Source: Mesorhizobium loti
GTDB lineage: Bacteria; Pseudomonadota; Alphaproteobacteria; Rhizobiales; Rhizobiaceae
Assembly (NCBI RefSeq): GCF_002858745.1
Contig: NZ_PJRO01000009.1
Location: 153,729-217,728 of the forward strand
Reading direction: 5' to 3'
DNA: 64,000 nt
Shown here: positions 16,954-25,473 of the stretch, in pieces
Layout of the letters: every line of letters begins with the position of its first letter
How positions within the stretch are numbered: position 1 is the stretch's first letter
Position numbers and translations under genes: made by a program
The notes under the pieces: generated by a model
What the model was told of the DNA's origin: nothing
Seen by the model: the letters and a program-made list of their open reading frames with translations, nothing else
Databases searched by the model: none

Positions 16954-18162
16954 ATGACCTTGAGCAGAGCATCCGCCTATCCGGCGAATGTCCGGCCATT
17001 TCCGCCGCTCGAGGGCATTCGTCCGCAAATCCAGGACCTGCGCACCGAAAACATTGCGCAACTGGCCGCCAAGGCGCAAAGCCTCGGCGACGTCATTCCA
17101 CTCTGGTACGGCGAGGGCGATATGGTGACGCCCGGCTTCATCATCGACGCCGCCAAGGCATCGCTCGATGCCGGTCAGACTTTCTACATCCCCAACATGC
17201 GCGGGCTTGGCTCGCTGACGACCACGCTTTCCGAATACCAGAGCAGGTTGCACGGTCGGCCGATTGCCGTCGAGCGCTCGACTGTGACGCCTGGCGGCAT
17301 GCACGCCGTGATGCTGGCGATGGAACTGCTGGTCGATGTTGGAACCAATGTCGTCTACATCGAGCCGCAGTGGCCAAACATCCACAACGCCATCCACTTG
17401 GTCGGCGGCGAGCCGCGGCCGGTGGCGCTCGCCTTTGATGGTGAGTGGCGGCTTGATCTCGATGCCGTGTTCGCGCGCTGCGATGCGCGCACGCGTGCCA
17501 TTTTCCTGTCGACACCGAGCAATCCGCTGGGCTGGACAGCGACGCGCGAGGAGTTGCAGGCGCTGCTCGACTTTTCGCGACGCACCGGCATCTGGATCGT
17601 CTCCGACGAGGTCTATGGCCGGCTCTACTTCGACGGCGAGGTCGCTCCCTCCATGCTCCAGATCGCCGAAGACGACGATCGTGTGCTGGTGGTCAATTCC
17701 TTCTCAAAGGCGTGGGCGATGACCGGGTGGCGCATCGGCTGGCTGTCGCATCCGACCGGTGTCGCCGACCAGCTTGCCGCCATGACCCAATATGCCAACA
17801 GTGGTACCGCCGCTTTCGTGCAGGCAGCTGCCGAGGCGGCGTTGCGCAAGGGCGAACCGCTGGTCACCGAAATCCGCGAGCGGGCGAGGCTCGGTCTCGA
17901 CATCGCTTATGACGCTTTGGCTAAGCTCGACGGTATCATCCTGCCATCCAAGCCGAAGGGCGGCATGTATGCCTTCTTCGCCTTCGAAGGGCAGGAGGAC
18001 TCGCGCGAAGCCTGTGCCAGGGTCATCGAGAAGGCTCGCGTCGGCCTGTCGCCGGGCTACCTGTTCGGCAACGCTTCGCGATCTTTCCTCAGAATGTGCG
18101 TACTGCGCGATCCCGATCAGATCAGGCAAGCCGCAGACCGCATGGTGACGGCACTTTCATGA
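16954..18162 (+). CDS. Class I/II pyridoxal phosphate-dependent aminotransferase
   Basis: This 402-residue fold-type I aminotransferase has TPGGMHAVM, LSTPSNPLGWT, DEVYGRLYF and the PLP-lysine motif NSFSKAWAMTGWRIGW. It follows a strong GGGAGG ribosome site. The immediate downstream genes encode an amino-acid-type ABC importer, so it probably removes the amino group of an imported amino acid or amine, giving a 2-oxo acid for the divergently encoded monooxygenase and aldolase. Substrate is not predictable beyond this. Confidence 0.88.
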   Translation: MTLSRASAYPANVRPFPPLEGIRPQIQDLRTENIAQLAAKAQSLGDVIPLWYGEGDMVTPGFIIDAAKASLDAGQTFYIPNMRGLGSLTTTLSEYQSRLHGRPIAVERSTVTPGGMHAVMLAMELLVDVGTNVVYIEPQWPNIHNAIHLVGGEPRPVALAFDGEWRLDLDAVFARCDARTRAIFLSTPSNPLGWTATREELQALLDFSRRTGIWIVSDEVYGRLYFDGEVAPSMLQIAEDDDRVLVVNSFSKAWAMTGWRIGWLSHPTGVADQLAAMTQYANSGTAAFVQAAAEAALRKGEPLVTEIRERARLGLDIAYDALAKLDGIILPSKPKGGMYAFFAFEGQEDSREACARVIEKARVGLSPGYLFGNASRSFLRMCVLRDPDQIRQAADRMVTALS

Positions 18163-18231
18163 CGAAGGGTCGCGTCCGGACAGACCCATCCCGCTGTAAC
18201 GAACCGGCGGGCAATACAAGGGGAACCAAAA

Positions 18232-19032
18232 ATGCTTCTTAACCGCCGCAATCTGATCGGCGCTCTCGCAGCGCTGACGATGGGCCTCGGGGCTGCGTCG
18301 ATGGCGCACGCCGAGACGCTGCTCGTGGGTGCCTATCCGGCGAACCCGCCATGGGAAAACAAGACGGAGAGTGGTCAGTTCGAAGGCTTCGAGGTCGATC
18401 TCGTCAAGGAGATCGGCAAGCGTATCGGTTCGGAGGTCGAAATCCAGGATTTGGGCTTCCAGGCGCTGTTCTCGGCCACCGTTTCCGGCCGCATCGACCT
18501 CGCCATCTCCTCGATCACCATCAACAATGATCGCCTGCAGAACCAGGCCTTCACGCAAGGCTATTACGACAGCGACATCGCGCTGGTGGCCAAGAAGGAC
18601 ACCCCGCTGAAGACGCTGGAAGACATGAAGGGCAAGACGGTCGGAGCGATCTCCGCTTCGGTTGGCGAGGCTTGGATCAAGGCCAACACCGAGAAGTATG
18701 GCATCAAGGAATATCGCGGCTACGATACGCAGCAGAACCTGATCCTCGACGTACAATCGGGCCGTCTCGATGGTGCCATCGGCGACATCGCCGGTTTCCA
18801 GTTCGCCTTTACGAAGATGCCTGACATGGCGGTGGTGACGGCGATCCCGACCGGCGACAAGTTCGGCATCATGATGAAGAAGGGCTCGCCACTGCTCGAA
18901 AAGGTCAACGGCGCCATCGACGCCATCAAGAAGGACGGCACCATGGCCGCACTCCACAAGAAGTGGCTGGGCGCCGAGGCCGCAGCTGAGTCCTCGACCA
19001 ACAAGATTCTGCCTATTCCACAAGCTCAGTAA
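18232..19032 (+). CDS. Polar amino acid ABC transporter substrate-binding protein
   Basis: This 266-residue periplasmic protein has a signal peptide (about residues 1-28, ending SMAHA) and family 3 solute-binding features: NPPWENK, GQFEGFEVDLVKEIGKRIG, ISSITINNDR, DMKGKTVGAIS and a C-terminal MAALHKKWLG. It probably captures an amino acid or related compound. It lies 69 bases after the aminotransferase and before a decayed permease segment and one intact permease. Confidence 0.9.
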   Translation: MLLNRRNLIGALAALTMGLGAASMAHAETLLVGAYPANPPWENKTESGQFEGFEVDLVKEIGKRIGSEVEIQDLGFQALFSATVSGRIDLAISSITINNDRLQNQAFTQGYYDSDIALVAKKDTPLKTLEDMKGKTVGAISASVGEAWIKANTEKYGIKEYRGYDTQQNLILDVQSGRLDGAIGDIAGFQFAFTKMPDMAVVTAIPTGDKFGIMMKKGSPLLEKVNGAIDAIKKDGTMAALHKKWLGAEAAAESSTNKILPIPQAQ

Positions 19033-19119
19033 GCCCGGCGGGGGCTTTGCCGGTGCCGGCGGCGACACGTTGGACGCTGCCGGCATCGTGCTGTTCGGGA
19101 GGCTGTCACGGGGCAGGCA

Positions 19120-19200
19120 ATGGGCTACAACTATGACTGGGATCAGCCCCGGTTGGCGCCAGTTTGCCGGATGCCCGAAGCTCCTGGCCAGTGGCCATAA
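19120..19200 (+). pseudogene. Remnant of a second amino acid ABC permease (N-terminal fragment)
   Basis: An ATG at 19120 opens MGYNYDWDQ, which resembles the start of HisQ/GltJ-type permeases (M-x-Y-N-W-D-W). The frame then ends after 26 codons, but a one-base shift reads WRQFAGCPKLLASG, again like the first helix region of such permeases. The rest of the gene is absent and the intact permease starts 22 bases later. I read this as a deletion plus frameshift relic. The segment is short, so chance similarity cannot be excluded. Confidence 0.45.
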
Positions 19201-19221
19201 CGACGCGGACGGATCGTCACG

Positions 19222-19896
19222 ATGGAATTGCTAGAGACCTTCTTCAATTGGGACGTTCTCGTCCGTGCCTTCCCGATGCTGATCCGGGGGCTCGGCAACA
19301 CGCTGCTGCTCGGTTGCACAGCCATCGTCTTCGGTGGGTTGCTCGGGTTGGGCGTGTGCCTGATGCGGCTCTATGCGCCGAAGCCGCTGCGCCTGCTGGC
19401 CGTGGGCTTCATCGATATATTCCGTGCGACTCCGATCCTGGTCGTGCTGATCATGATCTATTACGCGCTGCCTTTTGTCGGCATCCGTTTGTCGGCCTTC
19501 ACTTCGGCCACACTCGCTTTGTCCATGGTTCTGGGCGCCTTCACGGCGGAAGTCTGCCGCGCCGGCATCGAGAACATCCCCAAGGGCCAGTTCGAGGCCG
19601 CGGCCGCACTTGGACTGCCGTTCTGGACCGCCATGCGCAAGGTAGTCCTGCCGCAGGCGTTACGCATTGTCGTGCCGCCGCTCACCAGCAACGCGGTTTC
19701 TATCTTCAAGGACACTGCGCTGGCTTCGGTGGTGGCAATGCCGGACCTGCTCAAGCAGGCGACCGATGCGCAGGCGCTGATGGCCAACCCGACACCGCTG
19801 GTTGGCGCTGCGCTGATCTATCTTCTGTTCCTGTGGCCGCTGGTCCGCCTGGTCAGTTGGCTGGAACAGCGCTCCAAGGCCGATCCGCGGGCTTAG
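19222..19896 (+). CDS. Amino acid ABC transporter permease
   Basis: This 224-residue inner-membrane protein has five or so hydrophobic helices and the HisMQ-type coupling loop AGIENIPKGQFEAAAALGL followed by VLPQALRIVVPPLTSN, which contacts the ATPase. Length is normal for the family. No ATP-binding subunit is present in the window and the usual partner permease appears deleted just upstream, so the system may work as a permease homodimer with an ATPase encoded elsewhere, or may be failing. Confidence 0.9.
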   Translation: MELLETFFNWDVLVRAFPMLIRGLGNTLLLGCTAIVFGGLLGLGVCLMRLYAPKPLRLLAVGFIDIFRATPILVVLIMIYYALPFVGIRLSAFTSATLALSMVLGAFTAEVCRAGIENIPKGQFEAAAALGLPFWTAMRKVVLPQALRIVVPPLTSNAVSIFKDTALASVVAMPDLLKQATDAQALMANPTPLVGAALIYLLFLWPLVRLVSWLEQRSKADPRA

Positions 19897-19936
19897 CAGC
19901 CTGGCCGGCCAGTCTAGGCTGGCCGGCTGAGGGCTC

Positions 19937-20692
19937 TCAGCCCATCCGTGCGAGTACCGCGACCGGTCGGCCACGCCTGTCCAGCAAAGTGAGCTTGCGG
20001 CGGCGCTGGTCGATGCGCCAGCTCCGCGCTTCACCGAGCGCTGCGTGAAACTTGCTTTCCTGGTCCATGATCGCCGGCGCGCAGGCCATCTGCGTGCTCA
20101 TCAAAGAACCAAAGCGGATGCGGTTATCGGTGATCTTGGCGCTGCCACCATAGCCGTTGCAGCCACCCTTGCCGGACACGCCGCCTTTGCTGTCGATCTT
20201 GAGCGTGGTCTGCAGGTTATCGATCACGCCACGGCCGTTGATGTCTTCGGCGAGCCATTCGCCGGCGATGCCAAGTTCGGCACTCGGCTCTCCGGCAACA
20301 CGCTCGACACGGATTTCGGTGTTGTTCGGGCCGCCATCGAAGACGGTATGACGTGTCGTGTTGATGAACAACAACTGCTTGCCCTGGGTGATGCGAGCCT
20401 GCAGCGCATAGGTGCGGCCCTTGCGGATCTGGCTCGAATCGAACGCCAACCTGAAGCGGGTCGGGCTCGTTCTGGCGCGCCGGATGACCTGGCGGGCGAT
20501 GGTCTTGGAAGGCGCATCGGCCAGCGAGACGTCGACCAGCGAGACCTCGACCGTGGAGTTCGGCGGCAGCAGCATCCGTTCGCGATAGGTCACCGTTCCG
20601 GTCAGCGTCATGGTCCGCGCTTCGGCTTGCACAGCCGGCAAGGCGAAGGCGGCTGCCATCAGGCCGATCATGTGGCGGCGGTTGAGGTTCAT
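19937..20692 (-). CDS. YbaY-domain plus META-domain exported protein
   Basis: This 251-residue protein has an export signal with paired arginines (NRRHMIGLMAAAFALP...AEA). Residues about 27-130 form a YbaY/YscW-like beta-sandwich (TLTGTVTYRERMLLPPNSTV...SLVDVSLAD), and the C-terminal half is a META/HslJ domain (GEWLAEDI, GGCNGYGG, ACAPAIMDQESKFHAAL). It is probably periplasmic; no lipobox Cys is evident. META proteins are linked to stress or inhibitor resistance. The gene is convergent with the permease and divergent from the SorC gene. Confidence 0.82.
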   Translation of the reverse strand: MNLNRRHMIGLMAAAFALPAVQAEARTMTLTGTVTYRERMLLPPNSTVEVSLVDVSLADAPSKTIARQVIRRARTSPTRFRLAFDSSQIRKGRTYALQARITQGKQLLFINTTRHTVFDGGPNNTEIRVERVAGEPSAELGIAGEWLAEDINGRGVIDNLQTTLKIDSKGGVSGKGGCNGYGGSAKITDNRIRFGSLMSTQMACAPAIMDQESKFHAALGEARSWRIDQRRRKLTLLDRRGRPVAVLARMG

Positions 20693-20908
20693 CTTGGCAA
20701 TCCCTTCTCTGATTGGCCGGTCCCGCTTGACGACATGGACTGGCCGGACTTTCTCCCTGTGCTGCTCTTAAGAAGCAAGGTATGAACCCTCGCTGAACAG
20801 CTCTTGGTTGCAGCTTTGTCTGCGTCGACAATCCCGGTTATCGTCTTTCGGGCGGATGCACATCCCTCGCGCATGTTGGTTTGACTTTTGTCAGCCGTCG
20901 TGAATAAT

Positions 20909-20929
20909 GTCGAAAACGAGATTTTCGAC
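20909..20929. promoter_or_regulatory. Inverted repeat abutting the SorC start codon
   Basis: GTCGAAAA and TTTTCGAC form perfect 8-base arms around CGAGA and end two bases before the ATG at 20932. On DNA it could be an autoregulatory site; on mRNA it would fold over the start region and hide any ribosome site. TTGACTTTTGTCA at 20881-20893 holds half-sites similar to the palindrome at 28086-28114. Confidence 0.4.
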
Positions 20930-20931
20930 CC

Positions 20932-21921
20932 ATGGCGATCCGGGCGGCAGATCAGATCATCCACAAGGCGGCGTGGCTCTATTACACGCACGGACTTCGC
21001 CAGGACGAGGTGGCGAAGAAGCTCGACATTTCGCGTGCGTCCGTCGCTACCTATCTGCGCAAGGCGCGCGAGACCGGTATCGTCAACATCTCCACATCCA
21101 CCCAGCTTTTCACCGAGGATGCGCTGGCGCGGGAGGTGGAGGATGCGTTCGGGCTCACCACCGTCTGGATCGCGCCGCAGGATCGCCAGGCACTCGATGT
21201 CGGCGTCGAAGTCCCGGCTCTTGCTGCAGGCATTTTTGTCGATCTCATCAATCGCGGCGACCGTGTCGGTGTCGCCTGGGGCCGCACCGTCTACGCGATC
21301 GCCGACGTCATGTCGTTTGCCGATCTTCAGGACGTTACTGTGGTGCAGCTTTGCGGCAATCTCGGCGCGCCTTATTCGCAACGTCCCGACCAGTGCACGA
21401 TGGAGATCGCGCGGCGCCTCAACGCCAAGGGCCTCAACTTCTACGCACCGCTATCCCTGAGTTCCGAAAGGCTGGCGCGCGAATTGCGGGACGAACCTGT
21501 CATCCGTGAGCAACTGTCACTGGTCGCTGGCTGCGATCTCGCGCTGTTGTCGGTCGGCACGATCGACGAGGACAGCCATATCGTCAAATGCGGCGCTCTG
21601 ACGCCGGCCGAGATGTTCGCGCTGCGTGACCGTGGCGCTACCGGCGTTATCGCCGGGCAACTGATCGACGCTTCCGGCGACATTCTCGATTGCGACTACA
21701 ATCGCCGTGTCATCTCGGCCGACCTCGCCTCCATGCGCGCCATCCCCAAGCGCATGCTGGTGGTGCAGGAAGACAACAAACTGAAGCCGTTGCAAGCGGC
21801 ACTGGCGGGCAAGCTCTGCACGCATCTGGTGCTGACTGCCGGCATGGCGCGCCGCCTGCTGGAAACGGCTGGTGGTGGTCGCTCCAGCCTGTCGCAAAAG
21901 CAAGATCGGCCTGACCTATAA
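20932..21921 (+). CDS. SorC/DeoR-type sugar-binding transcriptional regulator
   Basis: This 329-residue regulator has an N-terminal helix-turn-helix (LRQDEVAKKLDISRASVATY, about residues 20-40) and a C-terminal SorC sugar-phosphate-binding domain (VGVAWGRTVYAIADV, VQLCGNLGAPYS, LLSVGTIDEDSH, GATGVIAGQLID). Such regulators sense phosphorylated sugars. It is followed by the aldolase/dehydrogenase gene on the same strand and lies beside the ribose-type importer and mtnKA genes, so it is the obvious controller of this sugar island. The effector may be a 5-deoxyribose or methylthioribose phosphate (inference). Confidence 0.88.
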   Translation: MAIRAADQIIHKAAWLYYTHGLRQDEVAKKLDISRASVATYLRKARETGIVNISTSTQLFTEDALAREVEDAFGLTTVWIAPQDRQALDVGVEVPALAAGIFVDLINRGDRVGVAWGRTVYAIADVMSFADLQDVTVVQLCGNLGAPYSQRPDQCTMEIARRLNAKGLNFYAPLSLSSERLARELRDEPVIREQLSLVAGCDLALLSVGTIDEDSHIVKCGALTPAEMFALRDRGATGVIAGQLIDASGDILDCDYNRRVISADLASMRAIPKRMLVVQEDNKLKPLQAALAGKLCTHLVLTAGMARRLLETAGGGRSSLSQKQDRPDL

Positions 21922-21964
21922 GAATCCGACAGCCACCGGCGAGCAAACGCTTGCCGGGCGGCTG

Positions 21965-22058
21965 GTGCAATTCCAGGAAAAGTGCGTAGCGGTTTTCCGT
22001 CCGGAATTGCATCAAAACAAAGAGTTAGAGCGTTTCCGTAAAAAACGGAAACGCTCTA
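21965..22058. repeat. Small dispersed palindromic repeat of rhizobial type
   Basis: The segment contains TGCAATTCCAGGAAAAGTGC and, at 22026-22058, a perfect hairpin with 14-base arms (TAGAGCGTTTCCGT / ACGGAAACGCTCTA) around AAAAA. Sequences of this kind are scattered between genes of many Rhizobiales. Here it separates the SorC gene from the aldolase gene and may attenuate read-through. Confidence 0.65.
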
Positions 22059-22107
22059 GGCATGCAACCCGCCTCCTTCTATCCCAAGTGAAAATGTGGA
22101 CGACCCG

Positions 22108-24165
22108 ATGAAAAATCTCTGGAACGATGCCGAAGCCGAAAACGTGGTCAAGGCCTATGCGGCAAAGGGCGTGGGACGCGATCTGGCGTTGCGGGTCTAC
22201 ACGACGCGGCTGCTTGGCGGCGAGCCGAGGCTTGTCCTGCATGGCGGCGGCAACACGTCGGTCAAGACCAAGGTCACCGATTTCGTCGGTGACGAATGGG
22301 ACGTACTCTGCGTCAAGGGCAGCGGCTGGGACATGGCTGTCATCGAGCCGCAGGGCCTGCCAGCGGTGAAACTCGGGGCGCTGCTCAAGGCGCGCAAGCT
22401 GGGCAGTCTTTCCGATGAGGACATGGTTGCGCTGCAGCGTGCCAATCTGATTGATCCGTCCTCGCCGAACCCGTCGGTGGAGACACTGCTGCACGCCTTC
22501 CTGCCGCACAAATTTGTCGATCACACCCACTCCACCGCGATCCTTGCCATCGTCGACCAGGGCGGTGACAGCGAGGCGCTGTCGAAGAAGGTGTTCGGCG
22601 ACAAGATGGGCTTCGTGCCTTACATCAAGCCGGGTTTCGACCTCGCCAAGGTCGCGGCCGATGTCTATGACGCCGACCCGAGTGTCGAAGGCCTGATCCT
22701 AGACAAGCATGGCATCTTCACCTTTGGTGACGACGCCAGGCAGGCCTATGACCGCATGATCCACTATGTGACGGTGGCCGAGGATTATGTCGCCAGGAAT
22801 GGCAGCAATCCGCTGAAGCCCGCGTCGCTGCCGGTCAGGTTGGCGAAGCCGGAGGAAGTCGCTTCGATGCTGCGCGGCGCCGTTGCGGTCGCCAGGGGCG
22901 AGGGCCGCTTCGATCGCATGGTCAGCGATTTTCGCACCTCGGACGCCATCCTGGAATTCGTCAATTCGGCACCTATTGCAGACTATACCGCCGCCGGCGT
23001 CTCGACGCCGGACCTGTCGATCCGCATCAAGACCGGACCAATGGTGTTGCCGGCGCCGGATGCTTCTGATCTTGCCGGTTACAAGGCCGAGATCGGCAAG
23101 CGTGTCGCTGCTTACATGGCCGAATACACCCGCTATTTCGAGGAGAATGATGCGCTGGACGACGTCAAGCGCACCATGCTCGACCCAATGCCGCGCCTGT
23201 CGCTGGTGCCGGGGCTCGGCATGTTCGGTCACGGTCGCACACTGAAGGACGCCAGGATTGCTTCCGAAGTCGGCGAGATGTGGATCGAGGCGGTCAAGGG
23301 CGCGGCCAGCGTCGGCACCTTCCGTCCGCTTGCCAAGTCGGATTTGTTCCCGCTCGAATACTGGTCACTGGAGCAGGCCAAGCTCGCCTCCAACAAGCCG
23401 AAGCCGCTGACCGGCCAGATCATGCTGGTCACCGGCGGCGCCGGCGCCATCGGTGCCGCCACTGCCAGGGCCTTCGCCCGTGAAGGAGCGCATGTCGTGG
23501 TGGTCGATCTCGATGCCGCCAAGGCGGCGGAAGCGGCCAAGGCTGCCGGCAACAATTCGATCGGTGTTGGCGCCGACATCACCAATCCGGCCGAAGTGCG
23601 CGCCGCCTTCGATCAGGCCGTGAAGGTGTTCGGTGGCATCGACATCGTCGTCTCCAACGCGGGTGCTGCCTGGGAAGGCATGATTGCCGACATCGACGAC
23701 GCGCTGTTGCGCAAGAGCTTCGAACTCAACTTCTTCTCCCACCAGAGCGTGGCGCAGAATGCGGTGCGTATCATGCGCGAGCAGGGCACCGGCGGCGTGC
23801 TTCTGTTCAACGCGTCCAAGCAGGCCGTGAACCCGGGTGCCAAGTTCGGTGCCTATGGCTTGCCCAAGGCGGCGACGCTGTTCCTGTCGCGTCAGTATGC
23901 GCTGGAGTATGGCCCGATCGGCATCCGCTCGAACGCCGTCAACGCCGATCGCATCCGTTCCGGCCTGTTGACCGACTCCATGATCGCCAGCCGCTCCACT
24001 GCGCGTGGCCTCTCCGAGAAGGATTACATGTCCGGCAACCTGCTCGGCCAGGAAGTGACGGCCGACGACGTCGCCCAGGCCTTCCTGCATCAGGCGCTGG
24101 CCGAACGCACCACAGCGGATGTAACGACAGTCGACGGCGGCAACATCGCCGCTGCTCTGAGATAA
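22108..24165 (+). CDS. Bifunctional class II aldolase / short-chain dehydrogenase (RhaD-like)
   Basis: This 685-residue fusion has an N-terminal class II aldolase domain (about 1-420) with likely metal ligands His139 and His141 in DHTHS and His201 in LDKHGIF, and a C-terminal SDR domain from about residue 439 (VTGGAGAIGAATARAF; YGLPK holds the catalytic Tyr and Lys). The family is often called rhamnulose-1-phosphate aldolase/lactaldehyde dehydrogenase. Beside mtnK and mtnA it could split methylthioribulose-1-phosphate or 5-deoxyribulose-1-phosphate to DHAP plus an aldehyde that the SDR or the ALDH oxidises. Starts at 22096 (GTG) and 22108 (ATG) are both weak; 22108 matches relatives better. 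Confidence 0.87.
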   Translation: MKNLWNDAEAENVVKAYAAKGVGRDLALRVYTTRLLGGEPRLVLHGGGNTSVKTKVTDFVGDEWDVLCVKGSGWDMAVIEPQGLPAVKLGALLKARKLGSLSDEDMVALQRANLIDPSSPNPSVETLLHAFLPHKFVDHTHSTAILAIVDQGGDSEALSKKVFGDKMGFVPYIKPGFDLAKVAADVYDADPSVEGLILDKHGIFTFGDDARQAYDRMIHYVTVAEDYVARNGSNPLKPASLPVRLAKPEEVASMLRGAVAVARGEGRFDRMVSDFRTSDAILEFVNSAPIADYTAAGVSTPDLSIRIKTGPMVLPAPDASDLAGYKAEIGKRVAAYMAEYTRYFEENDALDDVKRTMLDPMPRLSLVPGLGMFGHGRTLKDARIASEVGEMWIEAVKGAASVGTFRPLAKSDLFPLEYWSLEQAKLASNKPKPLTGQIMLVTGGAGAIGAATARAFAREGAHVVVVDLDAAKAAEAAKAAGNNSIGVGADITNPAEVRAAFDQAVKVFGGIDIVVSNAGAAWEGMIADIDDALLRKSFELNFFSHQSVAQNAVRIMREQGTGGVLLFNASKQAVNPGAKFGAYGLPKAATLFLSRQYALEYGPIGIRSNAVNADRIRSGLLTDSMIASRSTARGLSEKDYMSGNLLGQEVTADDVAQAFLHQALAERTTADVTTVDGGNIAAALR

Positions 24166-24321
24166 TGTGAACAGCCAGCTCTCCGAATTTGTAGAGAGTT
24201 CAAGGTCGCAATTTCTGACGGAATGATGGGCGCTCCAAGGCGCCCATTGTCTTGAAGCCAACGGCAGGCTTGTCCTGTTTCAGAAAACTAAGGCTGATAG
24301 CGCAGGCACGCCGTCGGGCAA

Positions 24322-24350
24322 CAAAAAAGCAGCCCGCCGAAGCGGGCTGC
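24322..24350 (-). terminator. Terminator of the ribose-type ABC operon
   Basis: GCAGCCCGC and GCGGGCTGC form a perfect 9-base stem with a four-base loop; on the minus strand it is followed by TTTTTTG, downstream of the binding-protein stop codon at 24378. Confidence 0.8.
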
Positions 24351-24377
24351 CTTCATGCTGTCGTTTGTCGTTGACGC

Positions 24378-25433
24378 CTACTTGGCGTTCGGGTTCGGCA
24401 TCCACTTCGGCATGGCGACATCGGCATGAGCGAACTGCGGCAGCTTGGCCGACAGTTCTTCCATGTTCTTGATGTCCTTTTCGACCAGTTCCTTCTGGGT
24501 GATCAGCGTCGGCGGCACGATCACGCTCTTGCCCGGGTCCTCACCGGCCAGAAGCTGTGCCAATGCACGCACCGAGACCTGGCCGACGACGGCCGGGTTG
24601 GTGGCGGCGGTCGCGGCCCAGGCGCTGTCAGGTTCGCGCATCGCTGCGATGTCCGAGGTCGAGATGTCGGCCGAGTAGATCTTGACGTCCTTCGAGAGGC
24701 CGGCCTCGTCCACCGCGATCTTCACACCCTTGGCGAATTCGTCATAGGGCGCGAACATCACCTTGATGTCGGGGTTTGCCGACAGAACCGAACGCGCCTG
24801 GTTGGCGACCGAATTGGCGATCGGGTTATCCAGCGTGCCGAACTGTGCGGCTTCCTTGATGCCCGAATACTTCTTCTTGAATTCCACCCAGGTCTCGTTG
24901 CGGCGGTCGAGCGGCGCGATACCGGCGACATAGACGTAGCCGGACTTCCAGCTCTCGCCATTGTCCTTGATTGCCTGTTCCAGCGCGAGGCGGGCAAGGT
25001 CACGGTCCGACTGCTCGATCTGCGGGATCTTCGGATTCTCGACGTTGACGTCGAAGGCCACCACCTTGATGCCGGCGTCGACAGCGCGCTGGGCCGCTTC
25101 CTTCATCGATTCCGTCAGGCCGTGCTGGATGATGATGCCGTTGACGCCAAGTGCGATCGCCTGGTCGACCATGTCGGCCTGCAGGGCTGCGTCCTGCTTG
25201 GAATCCAGAACGCGAAGGTCAACGCCGAGTGCCTTGGCCTGCGATTCCACGCCGGCCAGATAGGCCTGGAAGAAGTCGCCGGTGGAGAGATAGCGCACCA
25301 GCGCGATCTTGACCTGGCCCGGCTTGTCGAACGGCGCCGGCTTGTCCTGTGCCAGCGCTGGCGAGAAGCCCAGCGCCGTGGCGCCGAGCAGGCCGACGGC
25401 CAGCTTGGCGAATGTTCTGCGATCGAATTTCAT
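24378..25433 (-). CDS. Sugar ABC transporter substrate-binding protein, ribose type
   Basis: This 351-residue periplasmic protein has a signal peptide (about residues 1-28) and type 1 binding-protein features: KIALVRYLSTGDFFQAYLAGVESQAKALG, AIALGVNGIIIQHG, VVAFDVNVENP. It would deliver a sugar to the permease and ATPase encoded just upstream in the same operon. Placement beside mtnK, mtnA and deoC suggests a 5-deoxypentose, methylthioribose or deoxyribose ligand, but ribose-like specificity cannot be excluded. It is the last gene before a strong terminator. Confidence 0.9.
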   Translation of the reverse strand: MKFDRRTFAKLAVGLLGATALGFSPALAQDKPAPFDKPGQVKIALVRYLSTGDFFQAYLAGVESQAKALGVDLRVLDSKQDAALQADMVDQAIALGVNGIIIQHGLTESMKEAAQRAVDAGIKVVAFDVNVENPKIPQIEQSDRDLARLALEQAIKDNGESWKSGYVYVAGIAPLDRRNETWVEFKKKYSGIKEAAQFGTLDNPIANSVANQARSVLSANPDIKVMFAPYDEFAKGVKIAVDEAGLSKDVKIYSADISTSDIAAMREPDSAWAATAATNPAVVGQVSVRALAQLLAGEDPGKSVIVPPTLITQKELVEKDIKNMEELSAKLPQFAHADVAMPKWMPNPNAK

Positions 25434-25473
25434 CTAAGTCCTCCGCTTGGTTTTTAGTCGTTGATTGCCGCAA

